A stretch of DNA of 6,726 nt from contig CADBRC010000107.1 of NCBI GenBank assembly GCA_902796985.1, positions 1 through 6,726 of the forward strand, in the 5' to 3' direction. The notes below the pieces were generated by a model. That model was not told the origin of the DNA. It searched no databases and worked only from the letters and a program-made list of their open reading frames with translations. Position 1 is the stretch's first letter. The number at the start of each line of letters is the position of its first letter. This document shows, in pieces, positions 1 through 5,556 of this stretch. The translations under genes and the position numbers were made by a program. Source of the DNA: an uncultured Spirochaetaceae bacterium. GTDB taxonomy: Bacteria; Spirochaetota; Spirochaetia; Treponematales; Treponemataceae.

Positions 1-1
1 G

Positions 2-184
2 GCACCGGACGGTAACATCTCTGCATTCCGTCTGCCTCTCCTGCAGGCCGGATATTCCTACGGGGAAGTTGCCGTTGCCGGAAATTACCTCATCGTTGCA
101 TGGGAGGAAAACAACTTCTACAAGACCAAGCGGTCGGGTTTCATACAGATAGATCTGGGAGAGGTTATCAAGAAGATAGAATAA
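2..184 (+). CDS. C-terminal end of unrecognised protein (partial)
   Basis: An open frame enters from the left window edge and encodes 60 residues before a TAA stop. I do not recognise the family. The piece alternates hydrophobic and polar residues with aromatic-glycine turns (GYSYGEVAVAGNYLIVAWEE, then SGFIQIDLGEV). This resembles the last strands of a beta-propeller or another all-beta secreted protein, but that is an impression from a short fragment. Its stop codon shares one base with the ATG of larE (TAATG), so the two genes are probably cotranscribed and translationally coupled. The partnership need not be functional, because LarE needs no such partner. The start, signal peptide and any other domains lie outside the window. 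Confidence 0.7.
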   Translation, partial: APDGNISAFRLPLLQAGYSYGEVAVAGNYLIVAWEENNFYKTKRSGFIQIDLGEVIKKIE

Positions 185-1029
185 TGAATTCAGAAAACAC
201 AGCTGATATACTGAAAAAATATGATGGATTAAAAGCGCATCTCGTTTCGTTCGGAAGCGTGGCGGTTGCATTTTCCAGTGGGGTTGACTCTACGTTCTTG
301 CTGCATGCCGCCAAAGATGCCTTGGGAGACAATGTGATTGCCGTTACGGCATCTTCCTGTTCGTTTCCGGTTCGTGAATTAAACGAGGCGAAGACTTTCT
401 GTGAAAAAGAAGGAATACGGCAGTTTATCATAGAATCGAACGAACTTGAAATAGAGGGCTTTTCGCATAATCCTCGGAACCGCTGCTATTTGTGCAAACA
501 TGAGCTGTTTGAAAAAATCAAAAAGCTTGCGGATGAACAGGGAATGGCAGAGGTTGCGGAAGGTTCCAACCTTGATGATAACGGGGATTACCGGCCGGGC
601 CTTCAGGCTGTGGCAGAGCTGGGCATAAAGAGTCCGCTGAGGGAGACTGGCTTTACAAAACAGGAAATACGGGACTTGTCAAAACTGTTCGGGCTCCCGA
701 CATGGAACAAGCAGTCCTTTGCCTGCCTTGCCAGCCGCTTTCCGTATGGTGATGTAATCACCGAAAAAAAACTGGGCATGGTGGACAAGGCTGAGCAGCT
801 GCTGCTTGACATGGGCTTTCATCAGCTGCGGGTCAGGATCCATGATACGCTTGCAAGAATAGAACTGTCTCCGGATGAATTCGGGAAGTTTATGGAAGAG
901 GGAACACGTCTTGAAGTAAACAAGAGGTTCAAGGAATTCGGCTTCAGCTATGTCGCTCTCGATATTACCGGATACAGAACCGGCAGCATGAACGAAACGC
1001 TGGGCCAAGACCGAACCCGTTCCCGGTGA
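184..1029 (+). CDS. larE: LarE, ATP-dependent sulfur transferase of nickel-pincer nucleotide synthesis
   Basis: LarE adenylates the carboxylates of pyridinium-3,5-dicarboxylate mononucleotide and replaces them with thiocarboxylates. This makes the precursor of the nickel-pincer cofactor used by LarA-type racemases; LarB and LarC do the other steps. The 281-residue product has the N-terminal PP-loop nucleotide site (AFSSGVDST, residues 29-37), RCYLCK (Cys101, Cys104), ACLASRFPYG (Cys181) and the family-end motif ITGYRTGSMNETL (261-273). Cys101, Cys104 and Cys181 match the three-cysteine pattern of LarE proteins that carry a [4Fe-4S] cluster and recycle sulfur (Thermotoga maritima type), rather than the single sacrificial cysteine of Lactiplantibacillus LarE. 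I chose the ATG at 184, overlapping the upstream stop, because the 28 codons upstream overlap a real gene and look non-LarE. The last eight residues (GQDRTRSR) are not LarE-like and are read through a relic of another gene in antisense. Confidence 0.93.
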   Translation: MNSENTADILKKYDGLKAHLVSFGSVAVAFSSGVDSTFLLHAAKDALGDNVIAVTASSCSFPVRELNEAKTFCEKEGIRQFIIESNELEIEGFSHNPRNRCYLCKHELFEKIKKLADEQGMAEVAEGSNLDDNGDYRPGLQAVAELGIKSPLRETGFTKQEIRDLSKLFGLPTWNKQSFACLASRFPYGDVITEKKLGMVDKAEQLLLDMGFHQLRVRIHDTLARIELSPDEFGKFMEEGTRLEVNKRFKEFGFSYVALDITGYRTGSMNETLGQDRTRSR

Positions 1030-1120
1030 AGCCGCGCTCTGCGTACAAGACCGGAAACCTCTTTACATGTGCTGACGGTCGCGACCGGTAGTATCCGTGT
1101 CCGTCAGCCTCCATGTAGCC
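1001..1120 (-). pseudogene. Relic of a second DadA/HcnC-like FAD oxidoreductase (C-terminal fragment)
   Basis: Bases 1005-1087 align with 2247-2328 inside the intact FAD oxidoreductase gene: by hand count 67 of 82 positions match, with one extra base in the relic near 1048. On the - strand it reads VATVSTCKEVSG, against VATVSKCDEVPG in the intact protein. After the one-base frameshift it reads LYAERGFTGNGFGLGPA, against LYVECGFTGHGFGLGPA, the FAD-binding C-terminal motif. A further short match (GYME against GYLD) near 1109-1120 is tentative and needs a second frameshift. Nothing of the remaining ~300 residues is visible. The relic ends abruptly at about 1001 inside larE and abuts the stop of the secreted-protein gene at 1123. 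It is therefore the leftover of a deletion or replacement. The divergence shows it is not a fresh copy of the intact gene. Confidence 0.85.
1071..1108. repeat. Inverted repeat between convergent genes
   Basis: GCTGACGG (1071-1078) is matched exactly by CCGTCAGC (1101-1108), with a 22-base interval. The left arm overlaps a 12-base perfect palindrome, CGGTCGCGACCG (1076-1087). The structure sits between the convergent ends of larE and the secreted-protein gene, where a two-way terminator would be expected. It has no T-run on either side, so a terminator role is only possible. The left arm is inherited from the oxidoreductase relic; the right arm has no counterpart in the intact paralogue. Confidence 0.4.
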
Positions 1121-1122
1121 CA

Positions 1123-1956
1123 TCATCTGATTTCGGAGAATTCCGTCGCAATGAGGTACAGCTTGTCATTATAGCCGATTGTGCCATAGGCCAGCAGGCA
1201 GGCCCCGTCTTCTGTCAGGTACGGTGTCGTCAGATACGGGATAAGGGAATCCTGTACATATACGGTATACATCTTGCCTCCGGATTCGACCTGGTACTTC
1301 GTGTTGTAGAGTTCGGCCTTGTCAGGATCGTTCAGGAATAACGTATATTTGCTGACCAGCTCCCTGTCTTCGCTTGTCATTTCGGAAGCTTCCGGGGAAA
1401 AACGCACGAACGTCCGTGCTTTCTTATATTTTGCGCTCAGTCGGTAAACGGCTTTCTTTCCGGTGGTTTTTTCCGGGGGAATCATTTCCTTTTCAATGTA
1501 ATCGAGCGAATACAGGGGATAGCCGGTAACAAAAGAATCTGCGGACGAATACGCCGTAACATTCCCGTCTGAATACCCGTATGCGTAAACAGTATCTGCC
1601 TCGTCGACCTTCTGTATCAGAACTGATACACCTTTTTTCGAAGCTTCATTTTCGGTAAGCTGAATCCTGTATTCCTCTATCTTTCCGTTGTTGTAAATGT
1701 AGGTTTGTGTCAGGATGCTTTTTTCATCCTGCATTTTTTCAGAAAGAAAATACACTTCTTTTCGCTTTATGTCTGAATCATCATAAAAGACCTGCATTTT
1801 GTACAAGTCCTCGTACTGAGGCTCAAGGGGAGTAAACGTATATTCAACAGTAATTCCGCCAAATTCGTTGCAGGTGTTCAGGGTTTCAGACCCGAAAGAA
1901 AAAGACTGGCAGACAGCAGCAAAAAACAGGATACAAAAACACAACATCCTTTTCAT
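1123..1956 (-). CDS. Secreted protein of unknown function
   Basis: I do not recognise this 277-residue protein. It starts with a typical export signal: MKR, then the hydrophobic run MLCFCILFFAAVC (residues 4-16), then a polar stretch. Cleavage near residue 20 seems likely. Cys16 after AAV is a poor lipobox, so a lipoprotein is possible but not favoured. The rest has no membrane segment, is rich in Tyr, Glu and Lys, and alternates short strand-like stretches, suggesting a beta-rich periplasmic or surface protein. After the signal only Cys29 and Cys253 remain, which could pair as a disulfide. A good ribosome binding site (AGGAGA on the - strand, 1963-1968) precedes the ATG. The gene is clearly AT-richer than the operon upstream of it (18 of 60 G+C in 1741-1800). 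It is separated from that operon by 190 bases with terminator-like hairpins, so it is probably its own transcript, although no convincing promoter is visible. Confidence 0.8.
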   Translation of the reverse strand: MKRMLCFCILFFAAVCQSFSFGSETLNTCNEFGGITVEYTFTPLEPQYEDLYKMQVFYDDSDIKRKEVYFLSEKMQDEKSILTQTYIYNNGKIEEYRIQLTENEASKKGVSVLIQKVDEADTVYAYGYSDGNVTAYSSADSFVTGYPLYSLDYIEKEMIPPEKTTGKKAVYRLSAKYKKARTFVRFSPEASEMTSEDRELVSKYTLFLNDPDKAELYNTKYQVESGGKMYTVYVQDSLIPYLTTPYLTEDGACLLAYGTIGYNDKLYLIATEFSEIR

Positions 1957-2051
1957 ACTTTTTCTCCTGCCTAAGGAACAACATTCCGCTTCAAAAGTTA
2001 CGGTTTTCCTTGCCCGTCTGCCTGTTGGCAGGATGAATGAAACACCGGGGT

Positions 2052-2095
2052 GTGCTGCCGGCGGTGGCAGAGAGCCTGCTTCCCGCCGGCATACC
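2052..2095. repeat. GC-rich imperfect hairpin in the 190-base intergenic gap
   Basis: The core is a perfect nine-base stem, TGCCGGCGG (2056-2064) with CCGCCGGCA (2083-2091). Inside the 18-base interval lies a smaller stem, GGCAG (2066-2070) with CTGCT (2076-2080, one G-T pair). Outside, the stem can be extended with single-base bulges to about 2050-2095. It lies between the end of the oxidoreductase operon and the secreted-protein gene and encodes no recognisable protein. It could be a transcript-stabilising or attenuating structure in an operon read-through RNA, a REP-like element or a leader structure. A single copy in the window cannot distinguish these. Confidence 0.55.
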
Positions 2096-2113
2096 GGGTA
2101 ACTGAGACAATTT

Positions 2114-2135
2114 CAAAAGTCTGGACGGACTTTTG
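2114..2135 (-). terminator. Probable factor-independent terminator of the oxidoreductase operon
   Basis: CAAAAGTC (2114-2121) and GACTTTTG (2128-2135) form a perfect eight-base stem with a six-base loop. On the - strand it begins 11 bases after the TAA stop of the DadA/HcnC-like gene (2147-2149). The A-run in the first arm and T-run in the second arm are typical of intrinsic terminators. However, the T-run lies within the stem and is followed by GAAATTG rather than a clean T-tract, and the stem is not GC-rich, so termination may be partial. Confidence 0.55.
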
Positions 2136-2146
2136 TACTGACGCGG

Positions 2147-3280
2147 TTACTTTGACGGTTTGAACCTGTCGTAGCGGAGCGGGGAAATGTCCGCCGGGCA
2201 GGATCCCGTCGCGATAAGCTCCGCGATGTTGTAGGCCGCAGCAGGCCCCAGTCCGAATCCGTGCCCGGTGAAGCCGCACTCCACGTACAGGCCGGGAACC
2301 TCGTCGCACTTGCTGACGGTCGCAACCGCATCCACGCCGCAGTCCAGGTATCCGCCCCACGCACGAACGACCTTCGCGTTCTTCAGGATGGGGAAGTAGC
2401 CCAGAATGCCCCGGCTGGTCGCGCTGACCATGCTGCTTCCGACAAGGGGATATGCATCGTCTATGCGGAAGTGAACCTCGTCGAATCCGTCAGTTCCTCC
2501 CATGACGAACGAGCCGTGCTTGGTCTGGTGTCCGTAGAAGTCTGCCATCGCCGTGCCGAGCATCTGGGGGAACATCACCGGTTCCGCCTCCGTCACCAGG
2601 CAGGAGACCGCCTGCTTCTTCATGGGAATCGTGACCCCCGCCGTAGAGAGGATCGGATTGCTTTCGAATCCTGCCGCGACGACGACCGTGTCCGCAAAGA
2701 AATCCCCCTCGCTCGTCTGTGCCCCGCATATCTTGCCCTTCTTGGTCAGAAGGCCGGAGACAAAAACGCCCGTCAGGAACTTAACCCCAAGCTCCCTCGC
2801 TTTCCGGTAATAGCCGAGCGTCGTGATCAGCGGGTTTGCGTGACCGTCGGTCGGACACCAGCTCGCGCAGAGTACCTCGTCGGACAGGTATGGATTTATC
2901 TCCTTGACTTCGGCAGCATCTATCATGCGCACGCCGACTCCGCACTTGACGGCGTTATCGGTGAGTCCGTTCAGGATTGCCCGGTGCTGCTCGGTTTTGC
3001 CAAGACGCAGGTTTCCGCCCTGGGTATATTCCGTGTCCACCCCAAGCTCCTCACTCAGACCCGGCCAGATGTTCTTCACGCCCCACATCATCAGGGGGAG
3101 CTCCTTGGGGTTGCGTCCGCTCTGCCGTACCCCCCCGCCGTTACGGGAGGAGCCGCCGTTGCCTATGTAGTCCGAGGCCTCAAGCACCCTGACGCTCAGG
3201 CCATGCTTGGCAAGGTAGTACGCGGTCGCGTTCCCTACGATGCCGGCACCGATTACGATTACATCAGATGTATTTTCCAT
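2147..3280 (-). CDS. DadA/HcnC-like FAD-dependent amine or imino-acid oxidoreductase
   Basis: This 377-residue protein is a complete DAO-fold flavoenzyme, predicted to oxidise a C-N bond of an amino or imino acid in the cytoplasm. The FAD dinucleotide site is at the N-terminus (VIVIGAGIVG, residues 7-16, with Glu34 at the end of the second strand). SSRNGGGVRQ follows at 44-53, DGHANP at 145-150, and the C-terminal FAD motif GFTGHGFGLGPA at 337-348. Length and motif order fit the substrate subunits HcnC, OoxB/NoxB, D-hydroxyproline dehydrogenase and archaeal proline dehydrogenase beta; these cannot be separated by eye. It is the last gene of the operon, 23 bases after the BFD gene, with GGAG about nine bases before its ATG. 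A broken paralogue of its C-terminus lies at 1001-1120. No damage is visible in this copy. Confidence 0.88.
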   Translation of the reverse strand: MENTSDVIVIGAGIVGNATAYYLAKHGLSVRVLEASDYIGNGGSSRNGGGVRQSGRNPKELPLMMWGVKNIWPGLSEELGVDTEYTQGGNLRLGKTEQHRAILNGLTDNAVKCGVGVRMIDAAEVKEINPYLSDEVLCASWCPTDGHANPLITTLGYYRKARELGVKFLTGVFVSGLLTKKGKICGAQTSEGDFFADTVVVAAGFESNPILSTAGVTIPMKKQAVSCLVTEAEPVMFPQMLGTAMADFYGHQTKHGSFVMGGTDGFDEVHFRIDDAYPLVGSSMVSATSRGILGYFPILKNAKVVRAWGGYLDCGVDAVATVSKCDEVPGLYVECGFTGHGFGLGPAAAYNIAELIATGSCPADISPLRYDRFKPSK

Positions 3281-3303
3281 ATCTCAATCTCCAAATCATG
3301 CGG

Positions 3304-3615
3304 CTACAAGACCTCTGCCGCAAGGGTCGCCATCTCCGTCGGCCGTATCGGTCCCCTGCTTGTCGCAGGAGTCAGGCCCGCAGGGCTTACCCCCAGCTCG
3401 GAGGCGAGTATGCCCTTCACGATCCGGGAGCAGGTCTGCCCCTGGCAGAGGCCCATCCCAGCCCGCAGGTAGCGGCGGATTTCCTGCATGGTGAACATGC
3501 CGTCATGGACTGCACGGCGGATTTCCCCCCTCGTGATTTCCTCGCAGCGGCAGATAATCATATCGTCATCGTCATGCGGGACAAACTCGCCGATGTCCCG
3601 GTTCCTGTCATTCAT
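3304..3615 (-). CDS. Stand-alone BFD-type [2Fe-2S] protein (corresponds to C-terminal domain of HcnB)
   Basis: This small protein of 103 residues should carry a [2Fe-2S] cluster that relays electrons between the two flavin subunits. Counted from the ATG, the ligands are Cys22 and Cys24 (IICRCEEIT) and Cys57 and Cys62 (GLCQGQTC), the bacterioferritin-associated ferredoxin spacing. The tail, with GPIRPTEMATLA, resembles the end of HcnB and opine oxidase A subunits, where this domain is fused to the NAD/FAD domain. Here it is a separate gene. An acidic run (HDDDD) precedes the first cysteines. The ATG overlaps the TGA of the upstream gene by one base, and GGAGG sits nine bases ahead, implying translational coupling. 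A GTG one codon earlier (3616-3618) has six-base spacing and is an equally possible start, adding one residue. Confidence 0.88.
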   Translation of the reverse strand: MNDRNRDIGEFVPHDDDDMIICRCEEITRGEIRRAVHDGMFTMQEIRRYLRAGMGLCQGQTCSRIVKGILASELGVSPAGLTPATSRGPIRPTEMATLAAEVL

Positions 3616-5198
3616 CACAGTTTGCCTCCTTTGTAAAATCTCGCGGTCATCGCGAAGTCGCTCGGAACTTTCATCGTCAGAAGGTTCGTGTGGTCAAACG
3701 CGGGACTCGAACGCACTCCGACTATCTCCGCCTCGCACAAAGGCTTGCCGCTCCGTGACAGGGCAGTTCCCTTTTCGCCCTTCTGCGGGAGGGGCAGGAA
3801 CTCATACGGCAGCGTGATGCTCGCGAATCCCGGCTCGTAATCCTCCTGCACAAGGAAGATTGCCTGACCGGAACAGCTTGCGACGCACATCCCGCAGCCG
3901 GTGCATTCCGCATCAGCTGCAACGGAGGGAAGAGCTGTTATGCAGGATCCTATCTTGATGCAGTGCTTCTTGCATGCGTCCTGACAGGGATTGCAGGGGA
4001 TGTTCTGCGTGCACTCGATGACCGGGTGTATTCCCTTCCGCTGGGTAACGCCGGGGAATCGTCCGATCTCATCGTCGCTGACAAAGCCCTTTGTCAGGAG
4101 ATTCTGCGAGACAGGGATGCCCTCGTCCGTTTTCTCGATGACCTTGCCTCTGTTGCCGGGGGCGAACATGCCCTGCCTGAGGCTGTCCAGATCTTTCGCG
4201 TACTCGTCCTCGGTACTGAGCATCTGGCTTTCCTCGGTGAAGCCCAGCTTGTACGCCGCCCTGAGCCCTGCCATGCGGCCCTTTATCATCGCGGAGCTCG
4301 CCTCCTCTATGCCGCTTACGTCACCCGCTGCGAACAGGCAGGGAACGCTTGTCTCGCCGTATTCATCGACTATCGGAACCTGCCCGCCGCGCCTGGGGTT
4401 GTCTTCCATCGTGCAGCCGGTCATCTTGAGCAGCTGGCTCATCGGGCTGAGTCCGACGGCAACGCAGACCGTATCCGCGTCAAAGTGGATCTCCGTGCCG
4501 GGGATAATCTTGAACTTTTCGTCCACCTTTCCGATGACGACTCCCTCGACTTTCTCAGTCCCCTCGACCTTTTTAATCGTGTAGCCCAGATAGAAGGGAA
4601 CGCCCGTCCGTGCGACCTTCGCCGCATGGACACCATAGCCGCCTATTCTCGGGGCGGCATCGACGAGGGCAACGACTTCGCAGCCAGCCTGCAGGAGCTG
4701 GAAGCTGACGACGAGACCGACGTTACCGCTTCCGAGCATGAGTATTTTCTGCCCCGGTTTTATGCCGTGCAGGTTCATCAGGGTTTGGGCGGCTCCCGCG
4801 CCGATAACGCCGGGAAGTGTCCAGCCTTCGAAGGGAACCATGTTCTCCGCGGCTCCGGTCGCGATGATGACGGAGTCCGCCTTATAGTGGTGCACCGCCC
4901 CGTCATGGCTGACGGTGACTTCCTTGTTTTCGAAAATCCCTATGACGGTTGCATTCAGCTTGACCTGCACGCCGGCGTCCGACGCTTCTTTGAGCAGTTC
5001 CTCGCCGATGTTGAAGCCGCGTATCTTCGCCTTGTGCTCCTTGCTGCCGAAAAACTTGTGTATCTGTTTGAACAGCTGGCCGCCGGGACGGGCGTTCTCG
5101 TCAAAGACAAGTACGCTCATGCCGTGCCGAGCGGCTTCTATAGCCGCGCTCAGTCCGGCAGGACCCGCGCCCACAACAATAAGATTATATCGTTCCAT
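3615..5198 (-). CDS. FAD/NAD-dependent oxidoreductase subunit with C-terminal ferredoxin-like region (HcnB-like)
   Basis: The 527-residue protein has a pyridine-nucleotide-disulfide oxidoreductase fold. FAD binds at VVGAGPAG (residues 8-15), a second Rossmann motif for NAD(P) is LGSGNVG (155-161), and the FAD-closing motif FAAGDVSG is at 289-296. After about residue 395 comes a cysteine-rich region. It contains Cys396, 402, 405, 409, 413 and 419, then a canonical [4Fe-4S] motif Cys432-x2-Cys435-x2-Cys438-x3-Cys442. At least one and possibly two clusters are expected. Predicted role: take electrons from the substrate flavin subunit and pass them to NAD+ or a carrier. HcnB-type subunits end with a BFD domain; here that domain is the next gene. 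The ATG follows AGGAG, which overlaps the stop of the upstream gene nine bases away. The final ~75 residues match nothing I recognise. Confidence 0.87.
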   Translation of the reverse strand: MERYNLIVVGAGPAGLSAAIEAARHGMSVLVFDENARPGGQLFKQIHKFFGSKEHKAKIRGFNIGEELLKEASDAGVQVKLNATVIGIFENKEVTVSHDGAVHHYKADSVIIATGAAENMVPFEGWTLPGVIGAGAAQTLMNLHGIKPGQKILMLGSGNVGLVVSFQLLQAGCEVVALVDAAPRIGGYGVHAAKVARTGVPFYLGYTIKKVEGTEKVEGVVIGKVDEKFKIIPGTEIHFDADTVCVAVGLSPMSQLLKMTGCTMEDNPRRGGQVPIVDEYGETSVPCLFAAGDVSGIEEASSAMIKGRMAGLRAAYKLGFTEESQMLSTEDEYAKDLDSLRQGMFAPGNRGKVIEKTDEGIPVSQNLLTKGFVSDDEIGRFPGVTQRKGIHPVIECTQNIPCNPCQDACKKHCIKIGSCITALPSVAADAECTGCGMCVASCSGQAIFLVQEDYEPGFASITLPYEFLPLPQKGEKGTALSRSGKPLCEAEIVGVRSSPAFDHTNLLTMKVPSDFAMTARFYKGGKL

Positions 5199-5207
5199 AG
5201 ATTGCTC

Positions 5208-5531
5208 CTACCATGTTTTCTTGTTCGAGCAGCCGTACTGGGTCTCGACCTTCATCCCGGCTTTCAGAGGGGTGATGCAGGTCCTCGTGTTCGGCACTCC
5301 GTCCACAACCATGACGCAGTCCGTGCAGCGTCCGATGGCACAGAAAATGCCCCTCGGCTTGTGCAGGCGGGCCGTCTCCCGGTGCTTGAGCACGCCCGCC
5401 GCGCGGAGGGCCGCGGCGACAGGCTCGCCTTCGTAGCCCTGCATTTCTTTTCCGTCAAACATAAAACTGACAAGCTGCCCTTTCTTGGGAGTACCCAGAA
5501 TGGGATGCTCCGTGATTCTTTGCCTTTCCAT
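5208..5531 (-). CDS. Small [2Fe-2S] subunit, HcnA-like (Fer2_4 type)
   Basis: This 107-residue protein is the small plant-type ferredoxin-like subunit found with HcnB and HcnC relatives and at the N-terminus of heterotetrameric sarcosine oxidase alpha. The cluster ligands are Cys64, Cys69 and Cys72 in FCAIGRCTDC and Cys85 in NTRTC. Before them, residues 21-48 (FMFDGKEMQGYEGEPVAAAL and onward) form the expected beta-grasp start. It should sit in the enzyme complex as an electron relay. The ATG is preceded by AAGGA. The gene lies 25 bases after the permease stop and nine bases before the NAD/FAD subunit, so it is inside the same operon. Length is normal for the family and no key residue is missing. 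Confidence 0.9.
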   Translation of the reverse strand: MERQRITEHPILGTPKKGQLVSFMFDGKEMQGYEGEPVAAALRAAGVLKHRETARLHKPRGIFCAIGRCTDCVMVVDGVPNTRTCITPLKAGMKVETQYGCSNKKTW

Positions 5532-5556
5532 ATGCTATCCTTCTTTATCAGTCCAA

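Noticed and set aside
100..183. Upstream in-frame ATG that would lengthen LarE by 28 residues
   Set aside because: It overlaps the end of the upstream reading frame, and the extra residues do not look like a LarE start. The ATG at 184 in the TAATG overlap fits better.
1069..1341. 90-codon + strand frame after larE
   Set aside because: It runs antisense through the relic and the secreted-protein gene, with no domain and no convincing ribosome binding site.
2032..2101. Short + strand frame starting ATGAATGAAACACC with AGG just upstream
   Set aside because: It is 22 codons, lies across the GC-rich hairpin, and has a composition explained by the stem arms. There is no independent support for translation.
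1992..2120. Repeated TTCAAAAGT at about 1991 and 2112 as a possible direct repeat or attachment site
   Set aside because: Nine AT-rich bases recur easily by chance, and no integrase or other mobility gene is nearby.
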